NCBI GenBank assembly: GCA_022818135.1
Contig: JAFMSR010000002.1
Coordinates: 55,858,172-55,922,171, forward strand
Direction: 5' to 3'
DNA length: 64,000 bases
DNA from: Saxidomus purpurata
Lineage: Eukaryota; Mollusca; Bivalvia; Venerida; Veneridae
The translations under genes and the position numbers were made by a program. Below, in pieces: positions 1 to 12,300 of this stretch. The stretch's first letter is position 1; each line of letters opens with the position of its first letter. A model generated the notes under the pieces. The model saw nothing but the letters and a program-made list of their open reading frames with translations, was not told the origin of the DNA and did no database searches.

Positions 1-236
1 GAGCACGTTGTGCTCAGGTGAGCTAAAATGCTTGTCATGTCATAATTTATGTAGTACTACATTGTATCTGAAATTTTGCAATTGTATGGGTAATTTCACA
101 TAAACCAGTTTCATCACAAATGTTTGCATGACTATGTAATTAATGCAATAGTGGTGTACTTCAAATTACAGTCAATTCTTTAAAGAAATATTTATGAAAT
201 ATAAATATAAAAAAGATATTAAGATTTTAGACTTAC

Positions 237-387
237 ACCATGCACATGGTATCAACCACTTTAGTCGTGACTTAGTTGAAAACACATACAATACAGTCAC
301 TGCTATATCAATGCCTTCCGCCAACATAAGGAAGAAGACGACCAGGTAAATGTATTGCAGTAACACAGCCACTGCTGTACATGCGTC
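237..387 (-). CDS. aGPCR exon: transmembrane helix 3 and second intracellular loop
   Basis: 50 codons plus 1 nt, phase 0 start and phase 1 end, donor GTAAGT. It begins DACTAVAVLLQYIYL, which carries the conserved extracellular-end Cys of helix 3, and continues with MLAEGI, matching the family pattern 'WM..EG'. The usual Trp (FFWM) is Leu here and the usual His (LLHY) is Gln. The coding sequence continues off the left edge. Confidence 0.9.
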
Positions 388-3300
388 CTTCAAAGAAAGG
401 GAAAATGAAATATTTACACATATCCTGCTGGTTACAAGTGATTATGTGATCAGATAATGATCAACCTGGACTTGCCACCAATGGACCAGTGCTGCGATTC
501 GAAATATTTTATCATGATCTGGTGTTTGTAAGTCCATTCCCGGCGATCACCATTTTGTGTTTGAATTGCATTTAGAACTAATCCAATATCAAATTTAGCC
601 GTATAAGAGCGCGTGTAATAAGATTATTTTCATAAAGATTTCAAAGTTGAAACAAATTTGGAATTCATATGCTGCGATTACCATATACAATGTATGCAAC
701 TTTGCAGCATAAAAAATAAATTTCTATTCACACGAAGGTATCATAGAGCATCACATACATGTATAAGAACTTTGGTATTTATAGGGAATTTTTAATTTGG
801 TGTAACTAAATCATTAACTTGTACTTTATAATACCTTATTTTCAGTTCTGTCAACACCACCAAGGAAGATGGCGTATGATATAACCAGAGCAACGGATAG
901 ATTGATAAGCAGTACAACTCGATCGCTTTTTACGTATCTAAAATATAGAAAAAATAGCAATAGATGCTCTTCAAATCAATATTGTCATATTATTACTAAA
1001 GTTATTGTGCCCTTCTAATGGACAATGCAATATCATGGTCATGTTAGATGCTTAAAATACAATGTATTGCCTTTAAAACATGTATGAAATAACTAGCACC
1101 AAGTTGTTGCTCTTATAAGCACAAATAAATGAATATAACCGGTACACAAATAAGAAAATTATCAAATTTTGACAAGAATAGTCAAAAACGATTTTACTTA
1201 AATGCAACTTCATTTTTTGGTATATTCGATTTTGTATAATAAAACTATAATAAAAAATCATATATTTCAGCTTTTACTATGGCAACCTTCATATATAAGC
1301 GCTAAGTGTTTTTCTTCAAATTCTGATGATCACTTCAATGTGTAATATCACTTTACCGTATTAATATATAAATTGACACGACATTAAATGATTTCCGAAC
1401 TGAAATTGTTTGGCTTAAAAAAAATGTAAATCACACTCATTGCCATTTCATATTATGTACGTCTTGACGTTCACTGATATTTCCAAAATATTAATAATGT
1501 GGCCGAAGGAAATAGTGCAACAAATTAATAGTATGGCAAATAGACCTGAACAATTTGCATTGTTATCATCGGTCATTTAGGTTACGTTAAATTATCGAAT
1601 GTATTCCCTTATTTAGTGCCTACAGTAAGATTGCTACGAAATTTTGTAACGAAAATCTCATTAATTATAGCCATACAATAAACAAGATTAATACACTGGA
1701 AACGCGCGATGCATTTTATGTTATTACGTAATTACCTCCACAGTGCAATATGGGCAACAATTGTAAGAACCAACGCCAGTAAAGAGACGCTACATCCAAC
1801 TATTGATATGATGTCAATGGCAGTTGTATCAACGTTCTCCTAAAAGAAAAACAAGTTTATACCATGATCACATGACGATACCAAACAATAATTATTTTTG
1901 AAATGATAATTATGTATATAATCGAAACTGCACGAGTGATGTACGGCGTTTAGCAAAGATAATTGTTTATTCTTTGTCTTAAAATTAACATCTTTATAAA
2001 AATATGTTTTCTTGATATTTTTGTGTTTTGCATATGTGTTGAACTGAAACAGCCTTATTACTAGTTCATTATGTTTGAATTTTGGTGCATTTATTTTTGA
2101 CAGTTCTGATTTCTGTAAAATATGTACGATTCAAAATATTATGATAAATAAGATCCTATATTGACAGTAATTTTTATATAAAATTAAAAATAGGTAACAT
2201 ATGTTGTCACTTACTTGTTTCCACGGGCTCATAAGAATAGCGAAATTGGTCAAATGGTTACACTCGCATATTGTTTCATGAGATGATGTGCTACTTAATG
2301 TGCAACCTGTTCCGTCCCAAACCTGCCTGAAATTCGGACATAACCATCTGCATTATCATAGTGTACTCTTTTTAGTATCATTATCAATCTATTTTAACTA
2401 CTGATACTTAAATTATTTACGTATAAGAGTGATATTACAACAAATATGTTCAAATTGCTTACAACTTTATTGCAGATCAGGAGAGGTGATGAAATGTGTA
2501 GACATCTGTATAGAAATAAAAAATGTCTAAATGATGTTCTTGCCATTTACGTCCATAATATATTGTACTACTTTGATATAAGTAAGAGCTTCACATGGAA
2601 GAAATTGAAACTAGTAATATTTATTTACATGATAAAAAAAAAATGAGTTAAAACTTACAAACTTTCATTCCAGAAATTACACCGAGGACCATTCAATTGA
2701 TTCTAAAAGAATAAAATTAAAAGGATTCATATTAATGGTACAGCGAGGTACTTTTATGTTTTGATTAATTAAAAAAAAACTGCAAGTTTAAAACTATTTC
2801 ACGAATGGTTAGTATCATCAATGATATGTAGTATAAAGACATACTTTAGATATTAAAGAGAATTTATTTGTAACAATTTTATTCATTTCGTAAGTTTGTA
2901 TTTGAAAATTGACGTAAGGTTGCTTTACCTCGAGATGACCAAGTTTCAAATTTATATTGAATTCTTTCTTGTTGTTTTGCCAGTTCGGTATTTTTACAGA
3001 TACTACAGCTGAATTTATTTCTTGGTTCTTAACCTTCTGGCTGCACAAGAAATATAAACAAATATATCAGCAAAGCAACGATTATATAACAAATGATGCA
3101 ACAGAGCATATGATAAACCATATATACAAATGTTTTTACACACGTATCTATATCAATCTCTGTATACAAAAGTATATCATTTAAAACAATATCATATAAA
3201 ACAACATGTTATAAAACACGCCAAATAGATATAAAGTTTATTCTAGAATAAAGGTGGAATTGCAAGAATTTGAAAAAAGTAAACGTCTGGAAAATTACCC

Positions 3301-6300
3301 ATTTGAAATCGTTGCAGACGACAATATTCCTGACAAGTTCTTGTATAGTACACTAGACACGTGCTTCAATCCTGTAATAAAGCCAATTTTATACATCTGA
3401 GAATAAGGTTTGATCTAAATTTTGTTTTTCATTGAAAACCTATGCAATCTATGTGTACTGACAAATAATTTTGAGTTAAAAATAAAAAGTAAACAGGCTT
3501 TTTTAAAGAGGTATATGGATTTTCTCATCTTATCAGTTTTATGCATAAGACCAGTACCTAGCCATAGGCAATCTTAAATTGTTTTAGTTTGAACGATAGC
3601 ATGAAAAGTTGTGGGTTTCACGGGTTGTGTTAATTTTCTATTAAATAAATGTATATTTAAACATATATTTAAACATAAATGGCCATTTTGATTTAAATGA
3701 AGATGCTTTATGTCCGATTCCTTAAAATTCAAAACACTAACATGCTTTAAGACAAGTTCATTTCTTATTTTGTATATCGTCTTAATTAGCATTTTCTGTT
3801 TCGAAACAAAACCAGATATTGTCAGCTACAGGATATAGACAGGTACTGGTCGTATGTATGATACTGTTTTCATCAGAAAATCCACTTACCTCATAAAAAA
3901 CTCTCTCCTTTCGATTTCTAACACAAAAATTATACGCCATTACACATAGGCTAACCTTTTTTCTCTTAGAGCGCCGAACTACACGATAAACGTCATATCT
4001 CCTGCAAAAAAGTGCTGTTAAGATCTGCATTACTCTGTTTCGTAGTGTGTTACTGTTTTTTCCCACAAAGGCGTGCAGCGTGATATTTTAATTTTAATGA
4101 GCCGCACGCCTACACCTATCCCGAACGATTGTTTCCATGGTATTCCATAATCTCGTATTTTGTCTGTTTATATTTGTTGCAAGTATCTGTACTGAGTAAT
4201 AATTTTAGGAGGAAATATATCCATAGAGCTTAATATCTTAATCTTATGTTTCTACATGTATATTATATAAAAAAGCTTACTATATACTTCACTATAAATA
4301 GTAACAAATTTGAACAGGAAACAAATCAATAACATTAAGTTTGTATATCGTGCCAATAAAGACACTATCTGCTATTGGCAGGCTTGTCGGAGCGCAAAAA
4401 GCTTTTATATAGTAACCTTATTTCAGTAGTTTAATGTAAAATTTAAAACGGTAGATATAAGAAAGTTATTATTAATGACATTGTGAGCTCGAAATTACTC
4501 TGTTTTATGCTACTCAGTTAAATCTACCTAAAAACAGAAAAGCCAACAAGCTGGATTTAAAACACTAGTGATGCCATAGATATGACGTATACATTAGATA
4601 TGACGCAATTGATATGTTGAATCAAATAAAATATAAATAAATTAATAGTTCTGGTACACGTTAAATCATCCAACTGAAAACGGGCAAAGAAATACAATAA
4701 TAACTCATTTAGTGTCAATGGCGTTTCTGAAGTTATATTTGGCATATAAAGCCTGCATTAGTACTCGGGCCTGCGTGCAAATATTGGTTTATCGTGCTAA
4801 AAGCAACTTTAGCTCTCAATTATACATTTGTACATGGCGTTACTTACCTGTTAGTGATTCCTTCGGGATAGTAAAGGAACTTGTCAAGTTGAATTTGAGT
4901 TTTTCCTTCTGTTCAGGGAAGCTTATATCGTTCTGGTTGCCTTCTATCTTGGCTACATGCAACACTGTCATAAAGCAAACACTTTGTTTTATTTATATCT
5001 TGAAAAACCTTGCAATTAGTAGTACTTACCTTACCTTAATATTGTTTCATAACAAGTTATCTGCTTGGTGTATACTAGCAAGAACATGTTTGTAAAATCG
5101 GTGTTTAAGAATTAAAAAAAAATTAGAATTTTCAAAAATATCTTCATGAAAATCGTATTGCATCTTTAATGTTTTATCATTATACGTCGTTGAACACTGA
5201 TTTCATGTTGTCACATTTATTTCCAAACATCTTCATGAAAATATAATGTAGCTACGCCGTAACTGAACAAAAATGATGCAAGTATTTATAAGAGTTTTAA
5301 CAAATTAGCAAGGGCTGTTAAAGTTACCTAGGTTAGGAGCAGAAACAGTTTTGCTTGCATTTTTAGAATTGTTAAGTGAAGCTGCGACAGCATCTGTGTA
5401 TCGACTGACTACGTCAATAATCTTTGATGCCCCCTTTGCCTGCTGCTTGCGAAAAAAAGAAACATCCTTCAAATAGTAGAGGATTAAAAAAAATCATTTT
5501 ATATTAACAATTATCGAAGTATTTGTGATTATAACACGCATAATATATATGTCGTAAAAGCATATAAACCATTAATTGTACGTAAAAATAAAAGTAATGC
5601 TTTAAGTAATTTCAATCTTACATTTTGCAAATAAATCATCAGTTTAACTTGTGCAGTTACAAAACGATCTTAAACTTCCAACGAAACAATCAGATTATTA
5701 CAAAATAGCTGAATACTATAGGTTATTGTTGCATGTTCCTGCTAGATGAAAGTCAGGGAGATTCTTTTTTTTCATACCTCATATCTCGTCATGTAGATGT
5801 ATCAGAGGGTATTATAAACAGTATTTTGAAAGTACTTTACCATTTACTTAGAAATTAAAAGATACTGCATATATGTAAATAATGTACTTAATAATGTTTC
5901 GATATAGTAAAAATAGCACAATAAGAGCAAAATTTCGATCAATGAACTTTACTAAAGAATTGTATGACCTTATTCTGAGTTTCCGTGTTGGTGGTCGTGT
6001 CTTGTTCCTGAGATATTTCTTTCCAGGACTCTGTGTTACTTGTATCTAGAAGGTTACTTGTTGTTTTTAAGAATGCCTGAAACAGTTCTAAAAACGTCAT
6101 TAAGTGATAAATAACTCGGGGCTAATTACTTTGTTTGTTAAGGTCAATGAACTACTGTTACAGTTGTATATAAAGAGGTCACTACAAAGAGAAAGTCTTT
6201 GAGAGACAGGAACAAGTCGAAGTCCCAGGTCAATATCATTCTTGTACAGGTCTGCAAAACTAAACATTGACCGACACATTAGTCTAAATTATTATATCGT

Positions 6301-9300
6301 ATACCTCATAAAAAGTAAAGTGTGTAGCGAAAATTACACGAACACATTACAGAAATGACGTATTGCATGTCTACACATCATGTTTCAGGTCTACACATAC
6401 TTTTGCAGACCCGGCGCGTGAGCGCTATTGGCCAATCTGGATTAAGTATGTGTGACAGGTATACGATAATAAATGATATATCATATGCAATTATTGCTAT
6501 TATTGTACTTGGGTTAAATTGTTGTTATATAGTCTACTTGTGATAAATTAATAATTGTACAGTGAAAACGCTACAAACCTCTGCTTGATTATCAGTCACT
6601 TCAATCTTTTCGCTTATATTTGCAATATTTTCTAAAATTGATGTCACTTTCTCTATCTCACCACCAAATATAGGAGTCTGTTTTGATGAAGGTTTCGTAA
6701 TGTTTATAAGCTGATCCAAGGCAGTTGTAACTACTGTCTCTGATGGATGTTCTTTTATTGCATCAATCTGTGAATGAATGGATTTAGAATACTGACTGAC
6801 TAAATAACACATGGTCGTATTCTGCTGTTAACATACAGAGTTCAATACTTTGAAGTAAATCATGAAATATTAACTTGTTTTCTTTAAAGGGACATACCCT
6901 ATCACTGATGTAACTAAATAACCTCCAAAACATAAATAATACATCTTTGGAAGTATTATAACTTAACCTATAATTAAGTGTCAGCTATGCATTCCCAATC
7001 ATTATCGATGAAATCACCGGTTTAAATTATACTGCAGTACCGTTAACCATTCAATAATATATGTAGAATTGTTGTAAAATTAATGGGTGGATGCGATTTA
7101 TTCCAGAAAGCCTCTTTATTGATAAATTGTAATAATATGAGGTATTTTTCGCTATAGGTTTTTCTTTGAAATAATTGCATCTATTCATCATTTAACGTTC
7201 ATTGAACACATACTCTATGTTTCGAGAATATAATCTGCAAGATGTAGGGAGTGCCTCTTTAAGTATATACACGTACTAACAGAGAATATTTCTTTTGTAT
7301 TTAATATGTTGGCTAATAAAGTGAAACGGACGACCCCCCCTTCTATAACAGTTATTTTAAGCTAAAACGTATGTCTTTCTTGTGTATTTATAGATAATCT
7401 ATCTAGCGTGTTAAAACCTTAATCTTTAATAAGTATATATTTGCGGCGAGAAAAACTTGTTGTTTTAAAACTTACATTTGTCTTAAAATAAAAAAAGTCT
7501 TTCTTTAAAATAAAGTGAATTAAAGTGCTTTGACACCTCGCTTGAGATAATCTTTAATAATGGCTAATAGACAATAGCTAGTAGTCATGCAGTCGATGAT
7601 TGCATTAGCGTGTCAGTACGTCGGCACTTTTGATCATTTCAGTAAAGAAGAAAATTGAGAGAGCTAAGGGGAAAATAGTACGGCCGATAGTATGCTTAGT
7701 CAAAAAAGTGGTGCAGCCATGGCCGTACCGGCCGGACCGGCCGCTACGGCCTTGATTATGCTTTGCCTCCAACATTTCACGTTGGTCTAGTAATCATAGA
7801 CAATAGCCCAGTTATCTCGGAAGCTGTATAATGGAATTTTAAATTAAGAGTTGCTATAACATAAGAATATACATGTATTTATTTTGTGGGGACCACTCGC
7901 GAGTTACATAAACTTTTAACGCGTTTACAAAAAGGAACACGCTTGTTAGAAAGACTAATTACATTATTCTGGTTTGCTGTAACATACATATATTCTTCTT
8001 TATATCTTCTGTTTCTTTAAAACTATTCTTGTTTCCTTTACAAAGAAAAAGGGACATACTTGTTTATCAATATTATCTATATCTTTCCTCACGCAGTTGT
8101 AAACTGGCAACTTCCACACTCCCTTGTCAGAACATTGTCGTGAAATTTCCCCTGTGTAACCTAAATATTGAAGAGCCTTATTAATTACTTACTTGTCTTT
8201 TCAAGTTATACATACACACTTTTAAGATAATAATTATTAGCAAATTGAAGTTAACAATGTTCATTGTCATCCAATTTTACAAAGTTTTAAAATGCGCCTT
8301 TCGAGGCTTCACAATTCTAAATTGTGGAAAAGTACAATGCGTTAAGAAAGTCTCTTATTGCTGGAGGTTATTCAAAAAGAGACATAGAATATGGAAATTT
8401 TACAACTTCCTAAAAAAAAAAACAGAAACATTTTAAACGATCTGATGTGTAATTTTCTTTTTTCATTACATCAAAGTAACATGTATCACCATTTTCTGCA
8501 ACTGTGTTTACCTATTTTACTTTTATACTTGATTCTCAAATATTACAACTTCATTCATTGGTTAGAAAGGTTATATGTTCAAATAAAAAAACAACTGATT
8601 TTCTGTTCTGTTTAAACAAATTATCACATAATCAGAAATTGAGGCATTTAATTCAACAAACTGTTGTTTCGGTTAACGGTTGGTATAAATTACACACCCT
8701 TGTCTTGACATTTCGTAGTTGCTACCGCTCCAGGCTGTGTTTCATTCCATAGCAAACCATGACTATCTCTGTCATTTGAGCATGCAGTGACACTCTCTTC
8801 AACTGCAACATAAAGGAAAATATACTTTATAAGTTTTAACTAAATTGACATAAAAAAGCTCTCTGTCACAAGTCGTCAGGTGTATTCTACATCGAAATTG
8901 TTCAGTAAACTATTTCTTTTGCAATATGTTAAAAGGATGTGCAACTTTCGCTGACTTATCATTTTTCAAACTAATTTCACACTAAGTTTAACAGGTTCCA
9001 TAATTTATTCGCCATAAAACAGACAAAAAGGTGCTCTTGCTTTAAAACCGAATGCTTTTTAAAAAAAATATTTCAGATAAAAATTTCATCTTATTAAGTT
9101 TTCAAATCCCCACACTTCATTTCCATACAGCGAGTGCTATCATCGTGTTAAATTAATGCAACTGAACTGATAAGTGACGATTGAGCTTTCTAGATTTATT
9201 TACAACTGAAAACATACTTTTTCGAGCTTGTTCAACTAATCTTGTGTTTGCTTTAAGTAAACTTGCCATTGAAATTAAAATTTATTCCTAGACAAGTAAA

Positions 9301-12300
9301 TCCCTGTACAATTGCTAATTTCATACCGTTATATAAAAAATCGGGCACATGTTTCAACTTATATCTGCTATAAAAAACTATTTTGGTTTTATCTTCACTT
9401 GCAAAACTCATTATTAACAATAGTCAAAATTTGCATCTAAAGCTTTTTTAAAATTCATAATGCGATTCTGCTAATAATACAGTGTCATCAGCATATACCA
9501 ATAAACATATTCTGAGATAAACATCAATATCGTTATCACTACTTTACATATCGTGAACTATTTTACATATACATATCGTGAACTATTTTAACACATTTAA
9601 CATCTATATTATACAATTAAAAGTTTGTTCCAAATGAGAAATACACGATTTACAGAATAAAACGCGTTTCAATATTTAACAAAGGCACAACACAAGTTTT
9701 TTCAGCACTCAAAATAAAAATCTGTACATTGTAAGTATTTTCAAAAAGAAAATATGACCAGGGGCCATACTCCAGTAGCATCTTCAGTCATATCTTAAGA
9801 TTTTCCTTAAAATTAACAATTTCCTTAAGAAGATAATTTAAAAGGGAGAATGTGCATTGCAGCATGTTGAAAATTTATTAAATCTTCCATGACCATTTTC
9901 TATAGTGAAGATTAAATTACACACAATCATTGACTTTTGAGAGAATTATAATAATTAAAAAATTTGGACTTAAGTTGAAATACTTAAGAAATCGTTTAAG
10001 ATGCTACTGGAATACGACCCCAGTAGTACCATAATACTTACGAAATCCTGCTGGAAATCGGTCGATCCGGACATGCTGTCGTGTTACATACTGTGATATA
10101 AACATTGAATATTCAAAATAGTAAAATGAATCAGCATCATTACATTGTGGTGTCTTAAATACTAATGTATTAGTTTAACCTACTCTTTTTGCAGATAGGA
10201 CTTGAACCCGTCCATTGTCCAGAGGGGAGACAGGTGACTTTTGTATATCCATTAATTCTAAAACCAGGTTCGGTGCAGCTAAATGTTGCTGTTGAGTCAA
10301 CAGATCTCTTTCCATCGTCGCTATATTCAACTTTGACTTGAGTTGTAACATTCAAACTTGGACATTCTACAGCATAAAAGACAGATATTTACTATTTATT
10401 CATTATACTATCTGGAAAAAATGTCTATGACACAGTTCTTTTTATTGAAGTTTTTAGTTACAGCTTAGTTTTTAGATATTAAAGAATAAATTTTAAGATA
10501 ATATGAAGGCGAATAGCTATATCAAAGCATACAGAAATGTCGAGGTTTAACTGTTTTCTAGAAACTTCAGCTTCTCTTATTAGTAATAGAAATTGAAGTG
10601 ACAGCGTACTCGGAAGTGTTACACTGTTATAGTTTGTGTTCTTTCATAAAATTCATACCGGCTGCCACGCATAAAGGGGGCGAAGCTCTGCTCCAGCTTC
10701 CAGTTGCATTACATGTGGCTGCGAGGCTTTTCGCAGTTGAAGTGATCTGATAGCCCGAATTACAATAACAAAAAGCCGTTGAACCAAATGTAGTTCCTTC
10801 TGAATACGTCACATAGCTAAAAGCTTCCCAACTGACATTTGAGTATGTCCAGTTACCACACTCTGAAATTCATGTATAATGTCCTGTGATGCAACAATTT
10901 GTTTTAATTCCTTACCGTTCATCCTGTGAACGTATTGAAATACTTGATAAATATAATCCATAAAGTTCGTTCAAAGAGTTTATAAGAGCAAAGAATGAAA
11001 ACACTAAATCTCTACGGAACTGACTTAAGCATTTGATGCCGTTTTGTGAAAACCAGCTTTCGTGTGTTGACGATCAGAATTGAGTCCAATCATCGTATAC
11101 ATCAGCATAGTTTGGCCTTTAGTCAATATCAAAAATGATCTTTAATCCAACACAGAAATTAAATACAATTTGAGTTAAATTCCTTATAGTATATAGCGTG
11201 ATAAAACTAGTTAGTTTGCATTAACAACCAAAGCAAACGTTCGAAGTGGTTTTCCCACAGCAACCACACTAAGTCTTATTGGCTGGATAAAAGATACTGA
11301 TGCAAACTTACCTACAGGCACACATGAAGGCACAGGGTTAGTCCAGTTACCATAGGCTAAACATTGTGTTGCAGGAAACCCAACAAGGTTATATCCATCT
11401 TCACAAGAAAAAGTTCCATATGAAGGAAACAAATTATTGTTTGTCAAATTAACTCTTCCATGATTCAACTCAGATAGTTCTGGACATTCTGTAGAACAAA
11501 CAAGAATAAAACCTGATAATTGCCGGTTTAAACAGTTTAATAAAATGTTAAGCTAAAAGCCTTTACGAGTTTACCAAACGTAAAATCACCAGCGACTTGT
11601 TTAGAAAGTGGCTTTTCTGTTGCTGAAATGGATTATAATAACGTGTTTGAAAAAATGTTACATTCTAAAGAACGATAAACAAAATACTACAAAGAAAACA
11701 AAATGCAGCAATTAACGATTATGAAAGTTATGAACTAGCCTTAAAGAATACCTTTTGGCATGCATAATGGTGCTGTTGAACTCCAGTTACCATCGGATAG
11801 GCAAGTACTGATACTGGTTCCATTCAAATTGTACCCTTGGTAACAGTCGAAAAGCATTGTTGAGTTGAATACGTTACTACCTGATACGATAAAACCGTTC
11901 TCGGGAGGTGGTAGAACCTCACACTCTGCAGTGCAAAGAAAAGACAGTAGTTTTATGCAACAACTCTTTTTCAACTCATGGCTATTGTTAAGGAACACGT
12001 GTCCAAATTGTGTGAGCATTTTACGAACGAGGTGCCTACGGACCGAAGTACGTAACTTGTTTTACAAGCTTTTCACATTATTATGTCCAACATTTCGTTT
12101 TTTAATACAACTAATATTTCGAAAAAATATCATGCATTATTAAAATATATAAAACAGTCTGAATAAGGATAACACATAGCTTAAATTAAACGTCTGAATT
12201 CAACTGATTAAAACGTAAGTAAAGTTTCATGACATCGTGTCTGTAATAGGCAGACCAATTAACATCTGAATCGGTGAAATATTTTCGAAGACATAAACTT

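Noticed and set aside
4712..5095. 127-codon open frame on the plus strand
   Set aside because: It overlaps a supported minus-strand GAIN exon in antisense and has no recognisable features.
10039..10092. A possible extra exon (minus) between sushi 16 and HormR, with CAG acceptor and GTAAGT donor
   Set aside because: Entering in phase 1 it leaves phase 2 and then meets a stop in the next exon, while sushi 16 joins HormR directly in phase. It may be a rare or false exon.
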